Made by a program: the position numbers and the translations under genes. Below the pieces are notes generated by a model. It was not told where the DNA came from and did no database searches. It worked only from the letters and a program-made list of their open reading frames with translations. Source: Lutraria lutraria (lineage: Eukaryota > Mollusca > Bivalvia > Venerida > Mactridae). From it: a stretch of DNA of 64,000 bases. The DNA lies in assembly GCA_964023205.1 (NCBI GenBank), contig OZ026846.1:36104194-36168193 (forward strand), given 5' to 3'. This document shows, in pieces, positions 54,601-61,091 of this stretch; within the stretch, counting starts at the first letter, position 1; every line of letters begins with the position of its first letter.

Positions 54601-57600
54601 AGACCACTCTGTGAATTAAGGCCATTCTTTGAGACTCAGTCACTGAAAACATATATAGAACAAATTAACACCCAAATATAGGCCGTCAATCATTAAAGGT
54701 CTCATTTTGTCCTTCCTTATAAGGACATGTTTGACTGTAATTTTCCCATCTGATCAGCAACGAGTCACACATGCTTGTCACAATCCCGCCAAATATAAAT
54801 GAAACTTATTTACTGTTCACCTTACTTATTCCTCATGTTGTTAAATTATCACTTTATGTACGTTTACTCTGATCTTCTGATGCTGTCGCAAGTAGATTTA
54901 ATGCAAAACTGTAAACAGCTTGGTTCTTTTATGAATATTAGAAACTTATATTGTTATATAGTTGTTAGAGCCAAATCCTGTATTTTTGACTGGAAAACAC
55001 CAACAATTGGTTTCATACTTAGTAAATTTTAGGTAATCAAAGGGAAACAAGTCCAAAATTTCCTGTAAGTATTTGTGATTTTACCTCCCTTACTGAAAGA
55101 CTTGATTTTTCTGCTGGTTTTCCCCCTTTGAATTCATGACATCTATTTACCTAAATTCTGTCTTGACATTTTTTATCATTTATAACTTGCTCCATATTCT
55201 CCAAAATTTAGAAAGTCACATTAAATGTAATAGACTTTAAATCTTAAATCAATTTAATGGGAAATAAAAGACCAGTTTATTATGGTACCAGGAGAGGACT
55301 TAGATAGCCATTTAATGTTTCAGCTATGAATAGAAATAAAGAAGTTTTATTGTGCTCCCTTTCAAAGGAAAGGGGGGTATCGGTCTATTGCTTTGCACAT
55401 GTAGGTAGGTCGGTCCATCCATACATAACCAAACCTTTTCCAACCAATACCTAGAGAACGATTCAGCATAAGCTCTCCAGATTTGGGTCCAGGTTGGTCA
55501 CCACATGTAGATAACCCCTACTGATTTTGAGGTCATTACGTCGAAGGGCAAGGCCACAGGGGGCATCTTTGTTTCACAAACACTTCTTGCTTGATTGGTG
55601 TACACAAAATTGGTGCCGTGATGAATTTAGTTCTCTTAATTGGATGTTTTATTCAATCACGATGTAAATATGTACACATCTTACTATAAGTGCTCTTCAT
55701 ATTCATAAAAAAAATCAAATTTATCATTTCAGAACTTCTTAGATGCATTTGCTGAGTGTGCAGACAGTCCATATGGCTGTTTATTGGTGCATGGGAAGGT
55801 TGCCGTGGCAACAAGAAAATGGTGGAATCTCACAAGTCGGGAGCTTGTATTAATTTCGTTACTAGTATCATCATTCTCGTCATGTTCATCTAGAGATATA
55901 CCAATATTTCTACCTGATGGTAGTCCTAGTGTATGTACAAATGTATTTTATCACTTATATAATATGTAAACTAGCATCTTATTACATTAAATACATAAAT
56001 ATGTTAAAAAGCTAACTTTCAAAGAAGGTATACCAATAATTATGCCCCCTTTCAAAGAAAAGGGTGTATATTGCTCGGGATAAAAACACCGAAAACATCA
56101 AAGGGTACACCCCACAACATACCTCTCATGAGTATGTCCGTCCATAACCAAACCTGTCAGGGCAGTAACTAGAGAACTAGTTGGCCTATGCTCCTCAGAT
56201 TTTTAGGTCAGTAGGGCAAAGGTCAAGGTCATACTATCAAGTCGGCCTTTAGGGGCATCCAAGTTTCACAAACACTTCTTGTTCATTTTTTCATACGTTT
56301 AAATGGTTACACACCTGGGACCATTTCATTGGTATATCTTCACTAAGATATGCAGTTCTTAAACCTGCAACTGTTGCTGGTGTTATACATTTGAGGCATT
56401 TACCTTTAGTTGATGCCAGTAGTTCCCAAAGCAATCAATAGGATTCAATTGTGAATCCTTGAGGGTGCTTAGGAAATTTTCTACCGATAAGCCTGTTAAA
56501 TGTTAACCCTTACACTGTAATACAAATATTGCCATCATTGTACACTGTATTGCTAGGGAAATTTTAAGCTTACCGGTATTTCAAACTTTAACCAAATCCC
56601 CAAGCAGGTAGATTTGTGCTTACGAGTATAATATGGCCATGAAAGGTTTACTTACTGGAACACTATTTGTACCTTATTTTAGGTTCCTCACAGACTCATG
56701 ACATTCCAGTTAACTAAGTTTATAGAAGTATGTGTATTATGTGGACCAAGTCCTTCATTGGTAGAACTGGAGGAGGAGGTATGTACTCCATGTAAACTAA
56801 ATTTTCAGAGACGATTGGGTAATGAACATTTTATTTACAACAGTCTGTCTAAAATATTTTACCATAAGATAAGCCTGTGTCTAAAACCTTCCTTAATGAA
56901 ATATTAGTGTGAGGTGCTTATCATCAATTTGGCCAGAATTGGATTTATTTAGGTTTGAAAAATATTAATTTTCTTATACGCCCAAAGGGACATATTATGT
57001 TATGACGCTGCCGTCCGTTAGCAATTTCGTGTCCACTCTGTAACTCTTTAAGCCTGCGAAGGATTTTGAAGAAACTTTACTGAAATGTTCACCCCATAGA
57101 GACATCGTGCTGAGTGCATGTTTCGTAAGGCACGCTTCAAGGTCAAGGCCACATTTAGGAGTCAAATATGACTTATTTCGTGTCCGTTCTGTAACTCTTT
57201 AAGCCTGTATTTGTGCGCATGAAATTCTGTGGTTAAATGAAAACAAGCATATTCATGCTTGAAAAGTACCCCAAAAATAATGATTTTACAGTATCAAATA
57301 TACGTTTGGGCATATATTGCTCTGCCTTGCAGTGCTTCTGTCTAGTATTTAACTTATAATAAATTATTTGCTTAAAATTTTGATTTCCAGGTTGGTAGAT
57401 TCTGGCGTACAAGCTACGACTCCCTGAGATCAGTTCTACAAAATCATCCTTGTAATATACCGTCATCCTTTAATCTAGATATTAATCTTCTAGGGTTTGT
57501 ATTACTGAGTCCAAGGTTATAAAACTTGAGATTGTACTCTAAGTTCAGATCTCATTATTGTCATCAACCTTTTTCAGACCAATATGTATGTTTGAAATAC

Positions 57601-59900
57601 CTGCAAGTAAAGATTTTTGTTGACTTAAATATTTTGTTCATTGACTTATTTCAGTTAATTGACTTATGTACAAAATTATGTTTGGAAAGTTATAATATCT
57701 GAACATAATTATCATTAGAAAATTATAAGCGCAAAATTTAAATTCCAGCTTCTAGATCGATCTCAAGTTTTATAACCTCAGACTTTAATCTGAATATCAG
57801 TCTTAGCTTACTTCAAATCTGTATATTTGTTCGCCATATGTGTAAGAAGATATTTTGATTTATTAACTTACATGCAATAAAAACTCAAATAAAAGTTATT
57901 GAAATATTATCTTAATTAGCTTTAGAATATAGAAATAACACTTAGTGTCTCAGGTAATATATTATGCTCTTAAAATTAAAAAAAAAGATTCCTATGTCGT
58001 ATGATTTTCTATGCAAATGGTAGACTTAGTATGGTTTGTTTATGGGTCAGCAAGCAATCATTTAACAGGGTATTTTACCATTTGGACATTTTCTTATACC
58101 AGTGTATGTTTGATTGGTTTTTGTAAATATGTCAGTTCAACTGCAACTTTTGGCAAAATTAATTCTTAATACCATTACAGAGATCATTTTATCAAAGTGC
58201 TGCTGTAGAAATATTAAGAATATTTGATAATTAGACTGAAGTAACATATATGTTGTTGTGGGAATTTCTGCCAGATTTCACTGTGATGTATGAAAACTTA
58301 TTTCTTATACTGCAACATTATCTTATGTTTTAGGTTTATTCTAGTTAACGTTGAAACTAACAGATGCTTATGTACTGTGTATCCATCATCTGATAGTGGA
58401 GGTATTTCTGCATTCATTACGTTCTTTATGCCTCTGGCATCCAATGATGCAGGGGCATATAGTGATTATGTTGTCTGTCCATGGCACAAGGTCAAGTCAA
58501 GCTGCCACCAGGGGGATATTCGTTTAGTCTATGCAGTCATTGTCTTTATTGGATTGAAAACCACCTGTCTGATTTAGATCTAAATCACAATTTCCTTCTG
58601 TCCTTTTTTACTAAAATAGTGCATAAAGAATCTGATTATTTACCAAATTAATTTTACCTTCTAAAGATAGAAACTGCTAAAATATTGTTTTTGAATTTTA
58701 TGATATTTCAGACGAGGTTTTAGAGACTCACGAGAGAAGACATATCTTGAGATCCTATTATAAACATGTTGTGGGTAATTTTTTTGCATCAAAGGTAGAA
58801 GGTAGTGATAAATGTAAGTTGCAAAAAAATTAGATTTTAGTTTCTACCAAGTACACTTGAATAGCTACATTTTAACACCAAACTTTGTGTATAAATAACG
58901 CAAGCCTCACATTGTTGCATGAACATAATGTACGCAAACTCCCTAAAATTTGATTTATCGGCATAGGTGGTCCTTCATAATGGTTGCATTTCAACAGTGT
59001 GTAGTAAAATTGTACATTGTGCTTGTACCAAATGTAAGTCATGGAAGAATACCTGACCTGTTCTTTATTACATATTTGACAAATTCTCATTAATTCATTA
59101 ATTTGTCATAGACCTACTGAGTCATATATTATTATCTATTTTACTGATTCATCCAAAAAATGTGCAATATTCTCCTTTAAATTATTTATCTATTTCAGAA
59201 GTAAGTAATTATGTAGTGAGGTATTGAGATCAATTTGTTGACTAATTTTGTCGTTTCAGGTCCATCCAGTTTCACTCATTCAGCTATGGATACATATATG
59301 ACGACCGATACACATAAATGTTACGCTATGTTATCTCCACCACATCAAATCTATGCGTTATACTCCACAGATATATCTACATTTGCCATGAGGTTAGTAT
59401 CATTTAAGATTACAGACAAAGCTGAGATGATAGTCCATTGTGATTAAATGACACCATGTGAAAAAAGCCACTCATTAGCACATAATTATTAATAAAATAA
59501 CAAACAAGATCTCTGTATATAAGCCTCTTGTGCATCAGGTTACATTGTTTCTCACTTTGAAGGTCTTTGTTTTCATGTTTGATTGTATTGTAACTTAATA
59601 TAAAAGATGTAAATACATGTACTTCACTGGACATGATATTTATTATAGCACTGTTTCTTACAGTTTAATAAATCCAGTATAAGGAATGCATGTAAATACA
59701 ATTTTTAAAAAGGGGGATGACTGGAATCTGTGATCATGAACGCTCTTGTTTAAACTTTAAAATAAAGATATAATGAATAGAACTTTATGTTTCTCACGAA
59801 AAGTACGGTAATATTTTGTTGTTTCATGTTTTGTTGTTTCAGATCAATAACTGAGAAGACTTTGATGACCCTTACAAAAGATAAAAGTACTCAATTGTAG
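27539..59900 (+). CDS. FUZ: Fuzzy planar cell polarity protein (CPLANE3), 11 exons
   Basis: FUZ and INTU form the core of the CPLANE complex, which recruits intraflagellar transport cargo at the ciliary base and acts on RAB23; both are built of longin-type domains. Joining 27539-27616, 30012-30133, 31284-31437, 51599-51709, 55733-55930, 56683-56778, 57391-57494, 58334-58401, 58712-58813, 59260-59392 and 59843-59900 gives 407 codons plus TAG, with every junction in phase and GT-AG. Collinear matches to my recollection of human FUZ include VIGSLNGVHMF (residues 31-41), KSFHD then LTLIV (62-72), LTNIRNVERLKKD-like VTNIKNVERFKKD (104-116), LPDGSPS then VPHRL (215-226) and VCVLCGPSPSL (237-247). 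By homology the longin-like segments are about 1-135, 155-255 and 275-400. The start is fixed by an in-frame TAA two codons upstream. Intron phases are 0,2,0,0,0,0,2,1,1,2. No frameshift or missing block was seen. Confidence 0.96.
28091..28980. mobile_element. hAT-type DNA transposon with 8-bp target duplication
   Basis: Terminal inverted repeats begin TAGGGCTGTCCCGATA and end in the complement TATCGGGACAGCCCTA. The exact 8-bp duplication ATATGTAC flanks both sides (28083-28090, 28981-28988). Subterminal regions are full of inverted ATATCGTATCGG motifs. At 890 bp it is non-autonomous, with only a decayed BED finger left of the transposase. It sits in FUZ intron 1. The intact target duplication suggests a fairly recent insertion. 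Confidence 0.92.
28427..28551 (+). pseudogene. Broken BED zinc finger of hAT transposase
   Basis: One frame gives WQHFGLLINE; after a frameshift the next gives VVCKKCQRNVKYGGGTSNLR then a HYH histidine pair. This is the order of a BED-type finger (aromatic WxxFG, CxxC, HxxxxH-like). The frame change and a stop between the two parts show it is not functional. Confidence 0.75.
29100..29300 (+). pseudogene. Non-LTR retrotransposon ORF2 C-terminal scrap
   Basis: From 29188 the frame reads NSFPAGVCL, a stop codon, then NQLPEDVT, resembling the SFFPRxVxxWNxLPEDV motif found near the end of LINE ORF2 proteins, with the expected tryptophan codon mutated to TAG. The surrounding 200 bp is more GC-rich than the intron. 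Dead remnant in FUZ intron 1. Confidence 0.6.
30012..30133 (+). CDS. FUZ: FUZ coding exon 2
   Basis: Residues 27-66 plus two bases of codon 67. It contains VIGSLNGVHMFA and IVWKSFHD, the most conserved part of the first longin domain. The acceptor is ...GGCTTAG and the donor CAG|GTATTT, phase 2. The following 1.15-kb intron contains a 23-bp tandem repeat. Confidence 0.95.
30717..30828. repeat. 23-bp tandem repeat, ~5 copies
   Basis: Unit AACTGTATTTTTGTATTGGT plus TTC in FUZ intron 2. T-rich on the sense strand; explains three overlapping short frames. Confidence 0.93.
31284..31437 (+). CDS. FUZ: FUZ coding exon 3
   Basis: Residues 67-118. A long T tract ending TTTAG precedes it and a consensus donor CGA|GTGAGT follows. 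It encodes LTLIVVSED, a variable acidic stretch, then VMLLGFDDVTNIKNVERF, closely matching human FUZ. The 20,161-bp intron 3 that follows takes up more than 60 percent of the gene. Confidence 0.95.
32480..32880 (+). repeat. Degenerate SINE-like repeat, partial tandem
   Basis: Three diverged versions of GAAGAAGCTGTCCAGCTGGC, TTATGGAA and GGTGGTTCTACCCNGGTG lie at ~32520, ~32650 and ~32770, ending GCAAGGGCACATTAAACCCC. I associate this text with a common bivalve SINE body (ATTAAACCC tail). In FUZ intron 3. Confidence 0.5.
32909..34011. mobile_element. pogo/Tigger-like non-autonomous transposon 1
   Basis: The ends CAGTAAAACCCCGATTATCC and, in complement, CAGTAAAACCTCGATTATCC form near-perfect inverted repeats flanked by TA. 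Extra inverted GGATAATCCGGG-type motifs lie just inside, as in pogo/Tigger elements of the Tc1-mariner superfamily. 1103 bp, with no transposase frame. In FUZ intron 3. Confidence 0.88.
34893..35187 (-). mobile_element. tRNA-derived SINE, family 1 copy 2
   Basis: Collinear over about 295 bp with the copy at 11247. Head on the minus strand: AATCTAGTGGTAACACG and GGTTCCAATCTC. Body: TTTCAGTGTCCCAATCCC, ATGTATCAGTGCTTTAGATC and CAGTTTTCCTGTATCTTATC; tail ends ACCATAGCTCT. The many substitutions between copies indicate old insertions. In FUZ intron 3. Confidence 0.8.
36465..36620 (+). repeat. SINE-like repeat fragment
   Basis: It contains GGTTAGCACTAGTACTG, CTTTGTAACCTGGCGATTG, TTTGAAGAAGTTGTTTG and GTGGAAGGGTAACTTAGCAC. 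The last two blocks recur near 50560-50620, where a minisatellite grew from the same text. In FUZ intron 3. Confidence 0.45.
37255..38415 (+). mobile_element. Hairpin-ended tandem-core element, copy A
   Basis: Starts TTTTTAGCTCAC, a palindrome (TAGCTCAC...GTGAGCTA with inner GTCACAAAGTGAC), then a CG-rich GTCCGGCGTC stretch. The core is about 6-7 tandem copies of a ~145-bp unit marked by AACTAGGTCACCAGG (37456, 37600, 37747, 37890, 38037, 38181, 38327). It ends GTGAGCGATATAGGGCCATC then TTGGCCCTCTTGTTT, with a GGGCCA/TGGCCC hairpin close to the 3' end. No terminal inverted repeats. A 3' hairpin and tandem cores recall Helitron/Helentron-type elements, but this is inference. In FUZ intron 3. 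Confidence 0.75.
38427..39829. repeat. 38-bp minisatellite, ~35 copies
   Basis: Unit GGATTTACTGTCTCAGGCCC plus GTGGAATACACATAACTG, with variants A/G in AACT(A/G)GG and CTC(A/G/C)GG. It starts 12 bp after the 3' terminus of hairpin-ended element copy A. GC content is well above that of the intron around it. In FUZ intron 3. Confidence 0.96.
39830..43044. other. FUZ intron 3, nothing further recognised
   Basis: AT-rich intronic sequence apart from the partial MITE at 42550. No exon of FUZ is missing here, because exon 3 and exon 4 join in phase and match the human protein without a gap. Confidence 0.6.
42550..42639. mobile_element. 170-bp MITE family, right-half copy
   Basis: GGTGACCTTTGTTTACAGGT then TTGACTG followed by TA matches a terminal half of the family; the other end is not recognisable. 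In FUZ intron 3. Confidence 0.45.
43045..43280 (-). mobile_element. tRNA-derived SINE, family 2
   Basis: The minus-strand head CCGCCTCCGTGGTCGAGTGG, TTAAGG...CTGACTTCAAATCA is tRNA-Leu/Ser-like with a long variable region, and the B-box is GGGTTCAAGCC. A central block follows (CTAGTACTGGTTCTTCCCAA, GAACAATGGTTAGGTGTAC) and a tail ends GGGGCGTAAAACTT. This layout resembles SINEs described from bivalves (tRNA head, conserved central domain, short tail); the exact family cannot be named here. In FUZ intron 3. Confidence 0.8.
44227..45338. repeat. 37-bp minisatellite, 30 units, with higher-order repeat
   Basis: Unit TATTATTTACTGATGGACAT plus TCTGGCTAGCTGTAATC. The junction text has five main versions; units 8-12 and 13-17 repeat the same five-version order, a ~184-bp higher-order repeat. 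The last units are dominated by one version. In FUZ intron 3. Confidence 0.95.
45372..45866 (+). CDS. 164-codon ORF of unknown origin in FUZ intron 3
   Basis: An uninterrupted ATG-to-stop frame of 164 codons, unusually long for non-repetitive DNA this AT-rich. Residues 11-32 form a hydrophobic segment (YILVLIVSLLSLVITYIVMA) that could be a signal anchor or membrane helix; further hydrophobic patches follow near residues 85-95 and 105-115. The codons run through a nine-G homopolymer. It starts 33 bp after a 37-bp minisatellite and lies in sense orientation within the 20-kb intron. No family is recognised and no splice signals define it. It may be a chance frame, a decayed element or an intronless gene. 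Confidence 0.2.
   Translation: MMIFYGKCYQYILVLIVSLLSLVITYIVMAPLCISINEQKREIIMKGYWDSTLSYSTVLYNLLRILRGGVFCAKNLIYETIRNIPLVMCFIAHISYDFGGSFLHFNFILCVLNSISVNYKLSKFGFNNRAVNTLTLVYNMLSNLSNMLYCLTSPIPFLFNHTLL
45867..48104. other. FUZ intron 3, nothing firm recognised
   Basis: Contains a GC-richer 130-bp block at 46450-46590 (TTGGATGCAATTCACC ... GGGCATTTAAATGCC) that may be an old repeat, a 28-bp duplication at 47335 and a ten-G run near 47718. Confidence 0.4.
47335..47393. repeat. 28-bp direct repeat, 2 copies
   Basis: CAGAGACATAGGCTGTTATG then GTAAGTCT occurs twice in a row with one substitution. In FUZ intron 3. Confidence 0.85.
48105..48345 (+). repeat. Dispersed repeat fragment in FUZ intron 3
   Basis: It contains a nine-G run, GTCAACAACGGTGTCCGCTC, CTCATCAAACTTGGTGG and TCTGAGTTATGCCCC, and ends TTTTGTGACCTGGCATTCTT then GTTT. 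The phrasing (CATCAAACTTGGT, GTTATGCCCC, CTTGTTT end) parallels the hairpin-ended elements elsewhere in the window, so I treat it as a member or fragment of such a family. Confidence 0.4.
49348..50281. mobile_element. pogo/Tigger-like non-autonomous transposon 2
   Basis: It begins CAGTAAAACCTCGATTATCC and ends, in complement, CAGTTAAACCCTGATTATTC, with TA on each side and internal ATTATCCGAAT/ATTCGAATA motifs. 934 bp, no transposase recognised. Its termini are close to the element at 32909 but the interior differs. In FUZ intron 3. Confidence 0.88.
50377..50517 (+). mobile_element. 170-bp MITE family, truncated copy
   Basis: CAGTTAAACCTGTGTTCACC, then TCTGAACAAAG and ATAAAGGCCATTC match the left half of the family. 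The right end is altered (CGGCAGGTTAAACCC) and flanking TA is missing. In FUZ intron 3, between pogo-like element 2 and the 27/32-bp array. Confidence 0.55.
50586..51024. repeat. 27/32-bp minisatellite, 15 units
   Basis: Core GGGTAAGTTAGTACTGGTTA plus GAATAC, with or without a CGTCC insert (32 or 27 bp). Unit spacings run 32,32,27 three times and then 27 five times. Each unit holds a GTAAGT splice-donor-like hexamer on the sense strand. In FUZ intron 3, 575 bp before exon 4. Confidence 0.96.
51599..51709 (+). CDS. FUZ: FUZ coding exon 4
   Basis: Residues 119-155, 37 codons, phase 0 on both sides. The acceptor has a good T-rich tract (TTTTTTCAG) and the donor is CAG|GTAATA. It encodes PLIDKFVEDQ and a helix ending AVLQ, corresponding to the linker after the first longin domain of human FUZ (CLIDSFLGD ... 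LLQ). A 27/32-bp repeat array lies 0.6 kb upstream and a 1.3-kb hairpin-ended repeat begins 164 bp downstream. Confidence 0.93.
51873..53142 (+). mobile_element. Hairpin-ended tandem-core element, copy B
   Basis: It has the same architecture as copy A: a 5' TTTTTAGCTCACC palindrome with inner GAGCACAAAGTGCTC, and a 3' GTGAGCGATACAGGGCCATC hairpin ending CTCTTGTTT. The core differs: about six tandem units of ~163 bp marked by ATCTTCTTGTC...CCTAGAGCTTAGATATTTGG and AGGGTCAAAATTGGCCC. It carries the perfect X-box at 52085. It begins 164 bp after FUZ exon 4. Confidence 0.78.
52085..52100. promoter_or_regulatory. Perfect RFX X-box palindrome in FUZ intron 4
   Basis: GGTTGCCATGGCAACC is a 16-bp perfect palindrome containing the canonical RFX site GTTGCC-N2-GGCAAC. 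RFX factors are the established regulators of ciliary genes. The site sits 376 bp after exon 4, inside a hairpin-ended dispersed repeat (51873-53142). The related copy at 61.5-62.9 kb keeps only one half site. Regulatory function is an inference. Confidence 0.5.
54566..54737 (+). mobile_element. 170-bp TA-flanked MITE family, copy 3
   Basis: The ends CAGTCAAACCTGTGTTAGCA and, in complement, CAGTCAAACATGTCC are inverted repeats with TA on each side. 172 bp. Body with GCCACCTCTGAAGAAAGACC. In FUZ intron 4. Confidence 0.8.
55348..55592 (+). mobile_element. CCCTTTC-hairpin repeat, copy D1
   Basis: It begins with an imperfect hairpin (GCTCCCTTTCAAAGGAAAGG...) and contains GTCGGTCCATCCATACATAA, CCAAACC, AGAGAACGATTCAGC and GGTCAAGG-like blocks. 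It ends GGGGGCATCTTTGTTTCACA then AACACTTCTTG. The same blocks in the same order occur at 56036. In FUZ intron 4, 141 bp before exon 5. Confidence 0.75.
55733..55930 (+). CDS. FUZ: FUZ coding exon 5
   Basis: Residues 156-221, 66 codons, phase 0 on both sides, so skipping it would keep the frame. It encodes FLDAFAECADSPYGCLLVHG, then VAVATRKWWNL and IPIFLPDGSPS, matching the second longin domain of human FUZ (GFAEAAG ... VVAATEGWW ... YPVYLPHGSPT). The donor is AGT|GTATGT. The exon contains a perfect RFX X-box palindrome (55799-55812) and is flanked on both sides by direct copies of the same repeat family. Confidence 0.96.
55799..55812. promoter_or_regulatory. Perfect RFX X-box inside FUZ exon 5
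   Basis: GTTGCCGTGGCAAC matches both half sites of the RFX consensus with a 2-bp spacer. It is made by the codons for VAVAT in a conserved part of the second longin domain, so it may be a coincidence of codon choice or a dual-use coding/regulatory site. Confidence 0.4.
56036..56284 (+). mobile_element. CCCTTTC-hairpin repeat, copy D2
   Basis: Begins TAATTATGCCCCCTTTCAAA followed by GAAAAGGG, then TCCGTCCATAACCAAACCTG, AACTAGAGAACTAG and AAGGTCAAGGTCATAC, and ends GGGGCATCCAAGTTTCACAA then ACACTTCTTGTT. Direct copy of D1 on the other side of FUZ exon 5. Confidence 0.75.
56683..56778 (+). CDS. FUZ: FUZ coding exon 6
   Basis: Residues 222-253, 32 codons, phase 0. It encodes VPHRLMTFQL then EVCVLCGPSPSL, among the strongest matches to human FUZ (VPHRLLTLTL ... 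ELCLLCGPSPPL), and ends in an acidic ELEEE run. The acceptor is TTATTTTAG and the donor GAG|GTATGT. Confidence 0.96.
56974..57349 (+). mobile_element. CGCCCAAAGGG-headed dispersed repeat
   Basis: It starts TATACGCCCAAAGGGACATA, followed by GACGCTGCCGTCCG, and carries two copies of CGTGTCC(A/G)(C/T)TCTGTAACTCT. It ends ACGTTTGGGCATATATTGCT then CTGCCTTGCAGTGCTTCTG. Head and tail carry complementary CCCAAA/TTTGGG motifs. Third hairpin-type repeat in the 3' half of FUZ, filling most of intron 6 and ending about 40 bp from exon 7. Confidence 0.55.
57391..57494 (+). CDS. FUZ: FUZ coding exon 7
   Basis: Residues 254-287 plus two bases. It encodes VGRFWRTSYDSLRSVL and ends NLDINLL, aligning with human LERWWQPLLDPLRACL ... 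LHTDILG. The acceptor is TTTCCAG and the donor GG|GTTTGT, phase 2. A hairpin-type repeat ends about 40 bp upstream of the acceptor. Confidence 0.92.
58334..58401 (+). CDS. FUZ: FUZ coding exon 8
   Basis: A short exon (68 nt) finishing codon 288 and coding to residue 310 plus one base. It encodes GFILVNVETNRCLCTV, aligning with human GLLLLHLELKRCLFTV at the start of the third longin domain. The acceptor is TGTTTTAG and the donor GAG|GTATTT, phase 1. Confidence 0.93.
58712..58813 (+). CDS. FUZ: FUZ coding exon 9
   Basis: Residues 311-344 plus one base. It encodes DEVLETHERRHILRSYYKHV, the charged helix of the third longin domain (human EQRRRLLRNFYTLV). The acceptor is ATTTCAG and the donor a consensus T|GTAAGT, phase 1. 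Confidence 0.92.
59260..59392 (+). CDS. FUZ: FUZ coding exon 10
   Basis: Residues 345-388 plus two bases. It encodes a methionine- and threonine-rich stretch, then HKCYAMLSPPHQIYALYS and TFAMR, corresponding to the end of the third longin domain (human ACYLVLG ... RLLLLLSPQ). The acceptor is GTTTCAG and the donor AG|GTTAGT, phase 2. Confidence 0.92.
59843..59900 (+). CDS. FUZ: FUZ coding exon 11 and stop
   Basis: Residues 389-407 and TAG. It encodes the C-terminal helix SITEKTLMTLTKDKSTQL, aligning with human SLATHTLHALTPLL. The acceptor is GTTGTTTCAG. Translation ends at 59900; no coding exon was found downstream. Confidence 0.93.
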
Positions 59901-60881
59901 CATAAAATTAACTTTAAGAATACATATATTGTACTGCTCTTTTTGGCAAGAAGTCTAAACTACCTTTGACCATTGTGAATGTATACACACTCTCTTGGAC
60001 ACTTCAGTTGTTGTGTTTTCAATTTTCTTAAGTTATTCATGATAAGATTATTTGCTTTAGTATTTTGTTATCAAGTCAAATGACAAAACGTTTTGTTTCT
60101 CACAAGAGATGAAAGTAAACAATTATAGCCTGAATCTGTGATTCATAGTCTGTAGTTTCAAAACTTGAGATTTCTCTCCAAGATCTTATCCCAATTTTGT
60201 GTTTTCAATATTTAGTAATTTTATGTCAAATTTGATAAGATTATGTTCTTACAATATTCTTTAATCAAGTCAGTTGATGAAACAGTTTCTACTTACACAA
60301 ATGGTTAACATACATTTTTTGCCACAAATCAGTTGAGAGTGGAATTGAGAATTATGCATAGAATCCGATCTCATGATCCATAAATTACCTCAGACCGGTC
60401 CTTGTGTCAAAATAATAGAGACCTTTCAGTTAAAAAAAGTGTTCCAGCTACGTATATTCTCTTATAAGATGATGAAAACTAGAATTTTGAAAGTTCAAAA
60501 AGTGTTCAGGTTCCACTTGAGATTAGATCCATTTTGTAAATTTGAATTTAAGACGAATTTTAAATGAAACTATTTTTTTAATTATGACTGAGCACACAGT
60601 CCCAAATGGACTGGTTGAAAAGTTTCCAAGCTAAAATCTCATTTTCATTCTCTCTGTGTTATTGTTCAATGTAAAAACATATTCTGATCCATTTTACTTT
60701 CAGGATAATGAGTTATGTTAATTTATATATATTATTTATGAAAATGAAGAAACATTTTAAGACAAAATACATTAATTGAATCTGGAGGCTGGCATTACAT
60801 CTTATGACCTGGTTCGCTGCATATCAGAAATCTGAGGTTGTTTGAAGTCTTCAAAATGTGGACATTGATATATTGCTATAT

Positions 60882-60975
60882 ATTGCTTCTCGGCCTTTTG
60901 GCTAAGATCAAAGTGTAGTATCTGTTCTTTATCGGCTTAATATCTGATATGTCTCCTATTCGGGAACATAGATGC
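60882..60975 (+). pseudogene. U2 snRNA 5'-domain fragment
   Basis: Starts ATTGCTTCTCGGCCTTTTGG and continues through the branch-site-pairing element GTGTAGTA and stem IIa/IIb, matching the first ~85 bases of U2 snRNA. One extra A before GTGTAG and one extra T in TTCTTTATC disturb it. The Sm site and the whole 3' half are absent: similarity stops near 60970. Probably a truncated retro-copy. It lies about 1 kb past the FUZ stop in sense orientation. Confidence 0.85.
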
Positions 60976-61085
60976 ATCATATTAGTTCTGTATGTTAGGC
61001 ATATTTTTGATACTTAAAAGTGTTTATGAATGCATTTACTGTTAGATATTCTGTGTACATATAAACTGTATCTTGTTTGTGTTTG

Positions 61086-61091
61086 AATAAA
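61086..61091 (+). terminator. Candidate polyadenylation signal after FUZ
   Basis: This is the first AATAAA I find downstream of the FUZ stop codon, followed within 20-40 bp by a GT/T-rich stretch of the kind bound by CstF. If used, the 3' UTR would be about 1.2 kb and would include the U2-like fragment at 60882. Variant signals closer to the stop cannot be excluded. Confidence 0.35.

Noticed and set aside
60882..60975. Functional U2 snRNA gene
   Set aside because: Lacks the Sm site and the 3' half and has two insertions in conserved positions.
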